Shown piece by piece: positions 9,066-17,008 of a DNA stretch of 64,000 bases. The notes under the pieces are model-generated. The model made no database searches and had not been told where the DNA came from. It was given only the letters and a program-made list of their open reading frames with translations. The first letter of the stretch is position 1; the number at the start of each line of letters is the position of its first letter. The translations under genes and the position numbers were made by a program. This DNA is from CAZMZW01 sp964571135 (lineage in GTDB: Bacteria; Chloroflexota; Anaerolineae; Anaerolineales; Anaerolineaceae), in contig CAZMZW010000001.1 of NCBI GenBank assembly GCA_964571135.1, forward strand, positions 1 through 64,000. Reading direction: 5' to 3'.

Positions 9066-9779
9066 GTGCCGCTCATCCGTAAAGTGAGATGCTCGGTTAA
9101 ACGAATTGATGACCATGGTGACCAAGTTTACAGCCTGGAATTAGTTCCCGAAAAAGAGATACCGGCGTTTCGCCCCGGGCAGTTCCTCCACCTGGCACTG
9201 GATGCTTATGATCCCAGCGGCTTTTGGCCAGATTCACGGGCCTTCTCGATCGCCAGCAGCCCTACCGATCGCAGGCAGATTAAGATCAGTTATTCGGTTA
9301 AAGGCAAATTTACTGCCCGCATGGAAAAGGAACTGCACCCGGACAGCAGCGTATGGGTGAAGCTGCCTTACGGTGAGTTCATCGTTAATGCTGAAAACGA
9401 TATCATTTTATTAGCGGGCGGCACAGGAATCACGGCTTTCGCTGCCTTCCTTATGGATCTCTCAAAGGGCTATCCCTGGCAGGTCCATCTTTTTTATGGA
9501 GCACGCAAACCCGGCCTCCTGATCTATCGTTCGTTGGTGGAAAATGCCATACAGCGCTGCCCAGCTTTTCGAGCCTATTATTTTGTTGAGATGGATGCGG
9601 ATGGGAAAGAATGCCTGCCGGGACGGATTGATCTGGAATCGGTGTGGGCATCCGTGCCCAACCCGCTGGACGCCTCTTATTACCTGGCCGGTCCACCTGA
9701 AATGATGGAAGCATTATCCCCCGGCCTGGAACGACGCGGGGTGGATCCCAGCCGGATCATCTCGGACGCGTGGGAGTAA
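9066..9779 (+). CDS. Short E3-like CDP-glucoseen reductase (FNR-type flavoprotein)
   Basis: Flavoprotein reductase of 237 residues with GTG start, placed directly behind rfbH where the E3 partner (RfbI/AscD) is expected. E3 passes electrons from NAD(P)H to the E1 iron-sulfur centre to complete C-3 deoxygenation. The FAD-binding RxxS-like segment DSRAFSIASSP is near 55-66, the NAD-binding LLAGGTGITAF near 115, and YYLAGPPEMMEAL near the C-terminus. Canonical E3 has about 330 residues with an N-terminal plant-type [2Fe-2S] domain; that domain is absent here and no cysteine cluster replaces it. Electrons may go straight from flavin to RfbH or through an unlinked ferredoxin. Confidence 0.85.
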   Translation: MPLIRKVRCSVKRIDDHGDQVYSLELVPEKEIPAFRPGQFLHLALDAYDPSGFWPDSRAFSIASSPTDRRQIKISYSVKGKFTARMEKELHPDSSVWVKLPYGEFIVNAENDIILLAGGTGITAFAAFLMDLSKGYPWQVHLFYGARKPGLLIYRSLVENAIQRCPAFRAYYFVEMDADGKECLPGRIDLESVWASVPNPLDASYYLAGPPEMMEALSPGLERRGVDPSRIISDAWE

Positions 9780-9813
9780 GCCATGGATTTGTTTTTACGG
9801 AGAAAGCTTTAAA

Positions 9814-10338
9814 ATGCCCCCAGCCATTATTGCTTTGGCCATCCTGGCCGGTTTTTTTACCCTGGTTTTCCGCCTGATCATTTCCCGCCGCCCGCTGCGG
9901 ATCAGCGGGGGCTGGGCGCAGATCATTATCTCATCCACTCTGGGAGTCGGTATGTGGATCGGTTTAACGTTCCTCTATCTTGCCAATACAGCTTCTTATG
10001 AGAATGCAGGCTGGGATCTTTTATGCGGGATACTGATCCTGCTGTGTGTCCTGTGGTGCCAGTATTGGATCGGCAACCTGGGCGGGGGATTCAGGGTGCA
10101 GATGCAGATCACCCTGGCAGACCAGACCCAGCCCGTCTCACTGGAAAAGTGGATGGCGGCCTTCAATGGACGCGGCATGCAGGTTTTCCTGACGGACCGG
10201 CTGAATTCGATCCTGATCCCCGGGAAGATCGTGGAGGAGAAAAATGGAAAGGTCCGTCTACTCCCGGGCTGGGGAATGTTCTATGGCAGATTGATGAGCA
10301 TCATTAAAAAAATGCTCCCAAACCTGAGGACGTTATAG
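9814..10338 (+). CDS. Small membrane protein with cytosolic tail, unknown function
   Basis: Not recognised. A protein of 174 residues with three hydrophobic helices (about 3-23, 32-54 and 62-85) followed by a soluble tail of about 85 residues. The tail contains a helix, then a beta-hairpin-like segment (GKIVEEKNGKVRLLPGW), resembling a winged-helix fold. The next gene encodes a protein of the same size and layout, so the two look like diverged paralogues. It lies 34 nt after the reductase within the sugar operon. A role in membrane-associated steps of surface glycan synthesis is only a guess from position. Confidence 0.65.
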   Translation: MPPAIIALAILAGFFTLVFRLIISRRPLRISGGWAQIIISSTLGVGMWIGLTFLYLANTASYENAGWDLLCGILILLCVLWCQYWIGNLGGGFRVQMQITLADQTQPVSLEKWMAAFNGRGMQVFLTDRLNSILIPGKIVEEKNGKVRLLPGWGMFYGRLMSIIKKMLPNLRTL

Positions 10339-10340
10339 CT

Positions 10341-10880
10341 ATGCCAGCCGAATCCTTTCTGGTGGGAATGGCAGGCTTTTTATTTTTTGCCCTGCTGTTC
10401 ATTGCCCTGCAACAGTTACGCCTGCCCATCGGCTGGTTTGCCCTGATAATCATCACCGGTTTAGGGGTGCATCTACTATCCACAGTGGCAGGAACTATCT
10501 GGTTGAAGTCATTTTCCTACTGGTATAGCGCATCCGTATATGCCTTCCTCTGGTTTTGCTTTTTCTTCATATGCAGCATCTACAGTGTATCCGTCTCCCT
10601 GGGGATCATTCACTACCTTTACGGACAACCGGGCAAGACGGCGCCATTGAGTAAAATATATAAGCAGTGCATTCTGGCATCCTTCCGTGAGAGGGCAGAA
10701 TTTTTAATAGCCACCGGGCAGGCACAAAAGGTTGAACGAGGTTATATCGCCACGCCAGCGGGGATTCAAACCGTACGGCGGGTGCGCTGGGTGCAAAAGG
10801 TGCTGGGGTTGAAAAGCTACGGGTTCTATTCCACAACCCCGGCGGGGGTGGAGGCTGATCCCAGTGGAGATAAAAATTGA
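10341..10880 (+). CDS. Small membrane protein with cytosolic tail, paralogue of the preceding one
   Basis: Not recognised. A protein of 179 residues with three or four hydrophobic helices in the first 105 residues and a soluble tail. The tail again has a winged-helix-like pattern (FLIATGQAQKVERGYIATPA), then a basic helix. It starts 2 nt after the stop of its neighbour, so the two are co-translated. The repeated architecture suggests that the two form a heteromeric unit. No catalytic motif is visible. Confidence 0.63.
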   Translation: MPAESFLVGMAGFLFFALLFIALQQLRLPIGWFALIIITGLGVHLLSTVAGTIWLKSFSYWYSASVYAFLWFCFFFICSIYSVSVSLGIIHYLYGQPGKTAPLSKIYKQCILASFRERAEFLIATGQAQKVERGYIATPAGIQTVRRVRWVQKVLGLKSYGFYSTTPAGVEADPSGDKN

Positions 10881-10920
10881 TGGATCATTCACTTTTTACT
10901 GTGACCTATAGGATTTAGAT

Positions 10921-11961
10921 ATGCAACCCATTGCCTCTGCTGACCTTGACCATATCCTTGACCACACACGTGATCTCTGGGAGGAATTGCGGGGTGAACA
11001 AATCTTCATCACCGGCGGTACCGGGTTCTTCGGATGCTGGCTTTTGGAAAGCTTTTTGTGGATCAACAAGCGCCTCAAGCTTGACAGCCGGGCGACTGTG
11101 CTCACCCGCTCACCGCAAGCTTTTATTGCAAAAGTTCCGCACCTGGCATCAGCTGAAGCAGTCAGCCTTCTAACCGGCGACATCCGCACCTTCGATTTCC
11201 CTGCCGGAACGTTTTCTCATATTATTCATGCCGCCACCGAATCCAGCGCCAAACTCAACGCCAAGAATCCCCTGCTGATGCTGGACACCATCGTGACTGG
11301 CACACGCCGCGTCCTCGATTTTTCCCTGGCATGCGGAGCAAAAAAGTTCCTGCTGACCAGTTCCGGCGCGGTTTATGGCAAGCAGCCTGCAGATTTGACC
11401 CATATCCCCGAGGACTACCCCGGCGCACCTGACCCACTCGACCCCCAGAGCGCCTATGGGCAGGGCAAACGCTTGGCCGAGCACCTGTGCGCGCTTTATG
11501 CAGAAAGATCATCAATTGAAATGAAAATTGCGCGCTGCTTTGCATTTGTCGGCCCCCACCTGCCCCTGGACGCGCATTTTGCGATCGGCAATTTTATCAG
11601 GGATGCACTTAATGGCGGACCGATTATTGTAAAAAGCGATGGAACGCCGCGCCGCTCGTATCTTTATTCTGCAGACCTGGCAATTTGGCTGTGGACGATT
11701 TTTATTAAAGCCCAATCCTGTCGTCCATATAATATTGGATCCACACAGGATCTTTCAGTTGGTGAAGCAGCACAGTTGGTAAGAAACGTGCTTTTGACTG
11801 AAGGGGAAATCCGGACTGCGCAGGTTGCCGTGCCTGGTCAGTCTGTGAACAACTATGTACCATCGATCCAGCGGGCGGAATCGGAACTTGGATTAAAAAG
11901 TTGGACGAGTCTCTCTGATGCAATTCGAAAAACAGGGGAATGGGTTTCAAATGGAAAATAG
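10921..11961 (+). CDS. NAD-dependent sugar epimerase/dehydratase (SDR), copy 1
   Basis: Extended short-chain dehydrogenase of 346 residues. The Rossmann motif ITGGTGFFGCW is at about 31-41, the acid/serine pair in LTSSGAVYG near 145, and the catalytic YxxxK appears as YGQGKRLAEH near 180. An ARCFAFVGPH block follows, typical of nucleotide-sugar epimerases and reductases. It is paralogous to the enzyme at 17008-18075. In a CDP-3,6-dideoxyhexulose pathway such an SDR reduces the 4-keto group (as abequose or paratose synthases do) or the side-chain ketone after branching (as YerF does). Which of these it performs is not decidable here. Its 3' end overlaps the methyltransferase. Confidence 0.88.
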   Translation: MQPIASADLDHILDHTRDLWEELRGEQIFITGGTGFFGCWLLESFLWINKRLKLDSRATVLTRSPQAFIAKVPHLASAEAVSLLTGDIRTFDFPAGTFSHIIHAATESSAKLNAKNPLLMLDTIVTGTRRVLDFSLACGAKKFLLTSSGAVYGKQPADLTHIPEDYPGAPDPLDPQSAYGQGKRLAEHLCALYAERSSIEMKIARCFAFVGPHLPLDAHFAIGNFIRDALNGGPIIVKSDGTPRRSYLYSADLAIWLWTIFIKAQSCRPYNIGSTQDLSVGEAAQLVRNVLLTEGEIRTAQVAVPGQSVNNYVPSIQRAESELGLKSWTSLSDAIRKTGEWVSNGK

Positions 11962-13168
11962 GCTATCTAAGAAAACCGCATTTCGTGCCTGCCCTATCTG
12001 CGCACATGAATCAGCGGAGATCCTGTTAATTCAAAACCTGGTACTCCCTGTAGGACTGCCACTAGATTCGAAGCAGACCATTGTTTGTTGTGATCAATGT
12101 GGCTTCGTCTACGCGGATGTAGAGTCCCCCCAGAAACAGTATGACCAATTTTATGCTCAGTTTTCTAAGTATGCTGATCAACACACATACATGGGAGGTG
12201 GAAATACTGCTGATGTTGAAAGACTGCAAGTAACTGCAACCTATCTCGCAAAGGTAATGCCAGATAAACAAAAGCGAATACTAGACATTGGATGCGCCAA
12301 TGGTGCGCTTCTTGGGATACTCAAAAAGATGGGCTATACCCAGTTGTGTGGGATTGACCCCTCCCCAGTGTGCATCCAGAATGTCAAACGGCAGTATGGG
12401 ATAGAAGCATTCAACGGTAGCCTTTTTAACATTCCACCCGGGTTAGGCAAATTTGACTTGATCGTCTTATCGCATGTGTTGGAACATATGAAGGATCTCC
12501 GTCCAGCGATATGGCAGATCCATGAGTTGTTACTTACCTCTGGTTGTGCGTACATAGAAGTGCCTGATGCATCCCGATACGTTGATTTTGTTTTTTCCCC
12601 CTTCCAAGAATTTAATCTTGAGCACATTAACCATTTTTCACAGCATTTTCTAGATCAACTGTTATCGTGGACCGGTTTTAACGTAACGGGAAACGGGCAA
12701 AAACTGGTTGAGTCTGGACCCAAAATGCCAGGCTCTGCGATTTTTGTAACAGCTGTGAAAAAAGCCGATTTTCAACAGCTCGAATCGGTTTTGATTCCAA
12801 GAGATGGATTGCTTCGGCAACATATTCAAGATTATATTGACGCCTCGCAGAATATGTTGGCAAAAATCGATAATAATCTTCAGCATATTTTGAAGAAAAA
12901 TCCGCACATTATTGTTTGGGGAACGGGCCAATTGGTGTATAAACTTCTATCCGATACCGCCTTGGCTAAAGCCACCATCACGGCTTTTGTGGACAGCAAT
13001 CCGATCCTTCAGGGTCAGTCAATAATCGGTATTCCAATTCTTGCACCCATGCAGATTATCGGCCAACTCGATCCGATTGTTATTGCCTCAACCCTTTACT
13101 ATGAAGATATATGCAGATATATTACAGAAGTGATGAAGTTACCTAATCTTGTCATCGGTTTACTCTAA
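11951..13168 (+). CDS. Sugar C-methyltransferase (SAM-dependent, three-domain)
   Basis: Enzyme of about 405 residues with the layout of NDP-sugar C-methyltransferases such as TylC3/NovU. The N-terminal zinc-binding domain has CPIC followed by CCDQC, the central class I methyltransferase domain has the SAM motif LDIGCANGALLG, and the C-terminal Rossmann-like domain holds IIVWGTGQLVYKLL. These enzymes add a methyl branch, usually at C-3 of a 4-keto sugar. The start at 11951 overlaps the epimerase stop by 11 nt; an in-frame ATG at 11918 would add 11 unconvincing residues. AT content rises sharply from this gene onward, the left edge of an AT-richer module. Confidence 0.85.
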   Translation: MENRLSKKTAFRACPICAHESAEILLIQNLVLPVGLPLDSKQTIVCCDQCGFVYADVESPQKQYDQFYAQFSKYADQHTYMGGGNTADVERLQVTATYLAKVMPDKQKRILDIGCANGALLGILKKMGYTQLCGIDPSPVCIQNVKRQYGIEAFNGSLFNIPPGLGKFDLIVLSHVLEHMKDLRPAIWQIHELLLTSGCAYIEVPDASRYVDFVFSPFQEFNLEHINHFSQHFLDQLLSWTGFNVTGNGQKLVESGPKMPGSAIFVTAVKKADFQQLESVLIPRDGLLRQHIQDYIDASQNMLAKIDNNLQHILKKNPHIIVWGTGQLVYKLLSDTALAKATITAFVDSNPILQGQSIIGIPILAPMQIIGQLDPIVIASTLYYEDICRYITEVMKLPNLVIGLL

Positions 13169-13204
13169 AAAAGCAAAGAACTTAAATAATGGAGATTTGA
13201 CAAT

Positions 13205-15034
13205 ATGAAAATAAAAGTAAGCGATATCATCGCCGATTTTTTCGAAAAGAAAGGAATTCGCCATGTTTTTGGAATTGTCGGGGCAGCCAATGCCCATATT
13301 TTCGATTCCATTGCCAATCAGGGGTTTACCCAGATTGTTTGTGTACATCATGAACAAGCTGGAACCATGGCAATGCAAACATACTTTCGAACAAGTGGCA
13401 CACCAACAGCTTGTTTAGTAACAGCAGGGGGAGGTTCAAGCAATGCCATTACTGGTGTGGTCAGCGCATGGATGGATTCGATTCCGGGTCTTATCATTTC
13501 AGGTAATGAGAATACCAAGTACACAACGGAGAATAATCCTTTGCGGATTTGGGGAGTGCAAGGATTTGATAGTGTTTCAATGGTCATGAAAGTGACTAAA
13601 TATGCCACACGGGTCACTGATCCAACTCAGATTCTCCTGGAATTGGAAAAAGCTTATTACATAAGCCGGTCTGGCCGTCCAGGACCTTGTTGGCTTGATA
13701 TCCCTTTGAACATTCAAGCATCATGGGTGGAAGAAGAGAATTTAGCCATATTTGTTCCTCCCCAATCTTTGCTGACAGAGACTCACGCTGTACTAAAAAA
13801 GAATGTAGATTTGGTATTGAAGATGTTATCTGAAGCACAGAGGCCAGTCCTCTGGCTTGGGCATGGGATCCGACTGGCGGGTGCGATCGACCTGATTAAA
13901 CCCCTTCTGGATACTTTGAATATTCCTTCCCTGGTGTCTTGGGCGGGCATTGATATGATTGAGTCTGATCATCTCATGATCTTCGGAAGGGCAGGCGTGT
14001 ACGGGCAACGGTGCGCTAACTTCGTTCTTCAAAACTGCGATTTACTGATCTCAATTGGAACCCGGCTTGCCATTCCTCAAGTGGGCTATGACCTGAGCGA
14101 ATTTGTACGGGCAGCTCGGCTGGTAATAGTGGATATTGATCCTACTGAAGTGCATAAACACAAAGAGCGAGTCACACTACCTATTTGTGCCGATGCCGGC
14201 GACTTTATGAAAATATTACTTGCAGCTGCTTGTCAATCTCCGCTGCCAACTTACACTGACTGGATAAAACAATGCAATCATTTCAAACTGCAATACCCAT
14301 GGATTGGTCCTGAACATCAAGACCAGCATGGTTACATTAACTCCTATATTTTTATGAATAAATTATCTGATTATTTAAAACCTGATCAAGTAGTTGTTAC
14401 AGATATGGGTACTGCCTTGTTAAGTGGGCATCAAGCCTTGCGGCTTCGAGCCGGCCAACGGTTAATGACATCCACTGGTTTAGGAGAAATGGGGTATGGT
14501 TTGCCAGCCGCTATTGGAGCATCTTTTGCACGCAATAAAGGAGAAGTGCTTTGTCTCAATTGTGATGGTGGAATGATGATGAATCTACAAGAACTCCAAA
14601 CAATAAAACACCATCAATTGCCTATCAAGATTATTATTTTTAATAATGACGGATATTTAATGATCAAGCATACCCAAAAGAATTTGTTTAAAGGACATTA
14701 TGTGGCAGCCAATAAAGATACCGGTATCTCCTGCCCAAGTTTCAGCGCATTAGCCAGTGCTTTTGATATGCCGGCTTTTCAAATCCGGACTTGGGCTGAT
14801 TTCATAAATGTAATCCCACAAGTTCAGGCTCACGCTGGACCGTTAATTTGTGAGGTATTTATGGACCCGGAACAAAATTTTTTCCCAAAACTTTCTGCTG
14901 TGGTCCAAAAAGATGGTTCAATGATTTCACCCCCTCTTGAAGATTTATCTCCCCTTTTGCCACGAGATGAATTGCGGAGGAATATGCTAATTGGTTTGCA
15001 TCCTAAATCTGAAAATTTGGAAATAACACCCTAA
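13205..15034 (+). CDS. Thiamine diphosphate-dependent enzyme, YerE-like ketol transferase
   Basis: Enzyme of 609 residues of the acetolactate synthase/pyruvate decarboxylase superfamily. The N-terminal PYR domain carries the catalytic glutamate Glu50 in VHHEQAG. A central Rossmann domain covers about 195-345. The C-terminal PP domain has the ThDP/Mg motif LNCDGGMMMN ending in FNNDGYLMI. Members inside CDP-3,6-dideoxyhexose clusters (YerE, yersiniose pathway) decarboxylate pyruvate and add the acyl anion to the 4-keto carbon of the sugar, producing a branch. Plain acetolactate synthase is less likely: there is no small subunit and no branched-chain amino acid gene nearby. The aldolase genes behind it suggest a longer 2-oxo acid donor. 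Confidence 0.82.
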   Translation: MKIKVSDIIADFFEKKGIRHVFGIVGAANAHIFDSIANQGFTQIVCVHHEQAGTMAMQTYFRTSGTPTACLVTAGGGSSNAITGVVSAWMDSIPGLIISGNENTKYTTENNPLRIWGVQGFDSVSMVMKVTKYATRVTDPTQILLELEKAYYISRSGRPGPCWLDIPLNIQASWVEEENLAIFVPPQSLLTETHAVLKKNVDLVLKMLSEAQRPVLWLGHGIRLAGAIDLIKPLLDTLNIPSLVSWAGIDMIESDHLMIFGRAGVYGQRCANFVLQNCDLLISIGTRLAIPQVGYDLSEFVRAARLVIVDIDPTEVHKHKERVTLPICADAGDFMKILLAAACQSPLPTYTDWIKQCNHFKLQYPWIGPEHQDQHGYINSYIFMNKLSDYLKPDQVVVTDMGTALLSGHQALRLRAGQRLMTSTGLGEMGYGLPAAIGASFARNKGEVLCLNCDGGMMMNLQELQTIKHHQLPIKIIIFNNDGYLMIKHTQKNLFKGHYVAANKDTGISCPSFSALASAFDMPAFQIRTWADFINVIPQVQAHAGPLICEVFMDPEQNFFPKLSAVVQKDGSMISPPLEDLSPLLPRDELRRNMLIGLHPKSENLEITP

Positions 15035-15078
15035 CTGGTTTTCATTAAGCAATAGCTAGCGAATATAATTAAGTAGAT

Positions 15079-16017
15079 ATGATAAATAAAGAAACCGAAA
15101 AACTGAAGGTTGCTATTTTGGGAAGTGGAAACATTGGGACAGATTTATTAATTAAATCACTAAGATCACCTTATTTGAATTGCACTCTTTTTGCAGGGCG
15201 CAATCTATCATCTCCTGGTTTAGTAAAAGCTAATAGTCTGGGTGTGAAAATCTCAGATCAGGGTATTGATGCCATTTTGAATAATTCGGGTCAATGGGAT
15301 CTAATGTTTGATGCTACTTCAGCCGTAGACCACATCCGACATTGGTCGCTTATAGAAAAATTGGGCAAGATGGTAATTGATATGACGCCAGCTCGCGTGG
15401 GGAAAATGTGCATCCCTGCCATCAATCTAAAAGACTGTATAAAACATCACAATATCAATATGATAACATGCGGCGGGCAAGCATCCATACCAATTGCCTA
15501 TGCAATTTCGCTGATTCATCCGGAAATTGAATATATCGAGGTAGTCTCCAGTATTTCTTCAAGAAGCGCCGGACCTGCCACCCGCCTTAACATCGATGAA
15601 TATATTGAGACAACAGAAAAAGCCATCAAAGAATTCACCAATGCGAAACGGACAAAAACCATCCTCATTCTTAACCCAGCTCAACCCTGTGTCAATATGC
15701 AAACCACGATATTTGCCCGAGTTGCACAACCTGATCTAGAGAAAATTCAATTCAAGGTCATGGAGATGGTTAAACAAATTCAAAAATACGTGCCGGGTTA
15801 CCAATTACTTGTTCCCCCGATATTAGAAAACAATCGGATTGCAGTTATGATTAAAGTTCAAGGTTTGGGAGATTACTTGCCCGTATATTCAGGAAATTTA
15901 GATATTATCAATTGTGCGGCAATAGCTGTAGCAGAAGAATATGCAAAAGAGCAATCTCCTGATGACACCAAAGCATTATTATTGGTGAGGGAAAATGCGA
16001 AAAATAAGAATCAGTGA
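15079..16017 (+). CDS. Acetaldehyde dehydrogenase (acylating), DmpF/MhpF family
   Basis: Enzyme of 312 residues that interconverts acetaldehyde and acetyl-CoA with NAD. The Rossmann motif AILGSGNIGTDL is at about 13-24, and the catalytic cysteine is Cys131 in ITCGGQASIP, both intact. Length is normal. The gene overlaps the aldolase gene by 23 nt, as expected for DmpFG partners that channel the aldehyde. The usual context is meta-cleavage catabolism of aromatics, but no other genes of that pathway are present; the surroundings are CDP-sugar genes. In this setting the reverse reaction, supplying an aldehyde to the aldolase, is plausible. Confidence 0.9.
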   Translation: MINKETEKLKVAILGSGNIGTDLLIKSLRSPYLNCTLFAGRNLSSPGLVKANSLGVKISDQGIDAILNNSGQWDLMFDATSAVDHIRHWSLIEKLGKMVIDMTPARVGKMCIPAINLKDCIKHHNINMITCGGQASIPIAYAISLIHPEIEYIEVVSSISSRSAGPATRLNIDEYIETTEKAIKEFTNAKRTKTILILNPAQPCVNMQTTIFARVAQPDLEKIQFKVMEMVKQIQKYVPGYQLLVPPILENNRIAVMIKVQGLGDYLPVYSGNLDIINCAAIAVAEEYAKEQSPDDTKALLLVRENAKNKNQ

Positions 16018-17008
16018 CCCCACTTTACGAGATGGTAATCATGCTGTAAACCATCAGTTAAACACTAAGCAGATTTCGGCCTATGCAGCTGCAGCGGAGG
16101 CTGCCTGTGTTCCAATCGTTGAAGTTGGGCATGGGAACGGGCTGGGCGCTTCTTCATTACAAGTAGGTGAAGGATTACTTAATGACAGGGAAATGCTCAC
16201 AACAGCACGGAAGGTATTGAGCAAATCCAAATTAGGCATTCATGTTATGCCTGGTTTTGCGACAATTCATAAGGATATAGAAAAAGCTATTGAAATTGGA
16301 GTTGATGTCTTCAGAGTCGCCTCACATTGCACCGAAGCAGATATCACCCAAAGGCAAATTGGCTTTATCCGCGAAAAAGGCAGAGAAGTATTTGGGGTTT
16401 TAATGATGATTCACATGGCATCTAAAGAAGTTTTGGTTGAAGAGGCATTAAAGATGGAATCTTATGGGGCAGAAGCAGTAGTGCTTATGGACTCTGCTGG
16501 ACACTCATTACCTTTGGATGTTGAAGAAAAGGTCAGTGCATTAGCTAAAAATCTGAACATACCAGTTGGATATCATGCTCACAATAATTTGGGGATGGCA
16601 ATTGCAAACTCGGTCGCTGCCGTACAAGCAGGCGCAACAATCATTGATGGAACAGCCCGCGGCTTTGGTGCCGGATCTGGAAATGCGCAGTTAGAAGTCA
16701 TTGTTGCTGTATTCGAAAAAATGGGATTCTCAACCGGAATTGACCTTTATAAGGTTTTGGATCTTGGTGATTTAGCAGAACGAGAACTATTGCGTGATTT
16801 CCCTCGAATTACATCCATTAGTGTGGTCAGTGGTTTATCAGGAATATTTTCTGGTTTCATTCACCATGTAGAACGAATTTCGAAAGAATATGGCGTAGAT
16901 GCACGGGATGTTTTTTTTGAACTTGGACGCCGGAAAGTTGTTGCGGGTCAGGAAGATTTAATACTCGAAGTTGCGGCCAAGTTGGCGACTGAAAAAAAGA
17001 GGAAATAA
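15995..17008 (+). CDS. 4-hydroxy-2-oxovalerate aldolase, DmpG/MhpE family
   Basis: Class II aldolase of 337 residues that joins or splits pyruvate and a short aldehyde at a divalent metal. The TIM barrel begins with DPTLRDGNHA (metal aspartate and catalytic arginine), and the metal histidines are in GYHAHNNLG. DGTARGFGAGSGN follows, and a C-terminal DmpG-type communication domain runs from about 270. All expected residues are present. It overlaps the dehydrogenase gene by 23 nt and shares one base (TAATG) with the next epimerase gene, so it is firmly inside the sugar operon. In the condensing direction it would give 4-hydroxy-2-oxopentanoate, a candidate donor for the ThDP enzyme. Confidence 0.92.
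   Translation: MRKIRISDPTLRDGNHAVNHQLNTKQISAYAAAAEAACVPIVEVGHGNGLGASSLQVGEGLLNDREMLTTARKVLSKSKLGIHVMPGFATIHKDIEKAIEIGVDVFRVASHCTEADITQRQIGFIREKGREVFGVLMMIHMASKEVLVEEALKMESYGAEAVVLMDSAGHSLPLDVEEKVSALAKNLNIPVGYHAHNNLGMAIANSVAAVQAGATIIDGTARGFGAGSGNAQLEVIVAVFEKMGFSTGIDLYKVLDLGDLAERELLRDFPRITSISVVSGLSGIFSGFIHHVERISKEYGVDARDVFFELGRRKVVAGQEDLILEVAAKLATEKKRK

Noticed and set aside
13205..15034. Acetolactate synthase for branched-chain amino acids
   Set aside because: No small regulatory subunit, no ilv genes nearby, and placement inside the CDP-sugar operon favour a YerE-like role. It cannot be excluded fully without a phylogeny.
15079..17008. Aromatic meta-cleavage catabolic operon
   Set aside because: Only the last two enzymes are present; no hydratase, decarboxylase or dioxygenase adjoins them. 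The extradiol-like dioxygenase at 61.6 kb is far away and of the YgiD type.
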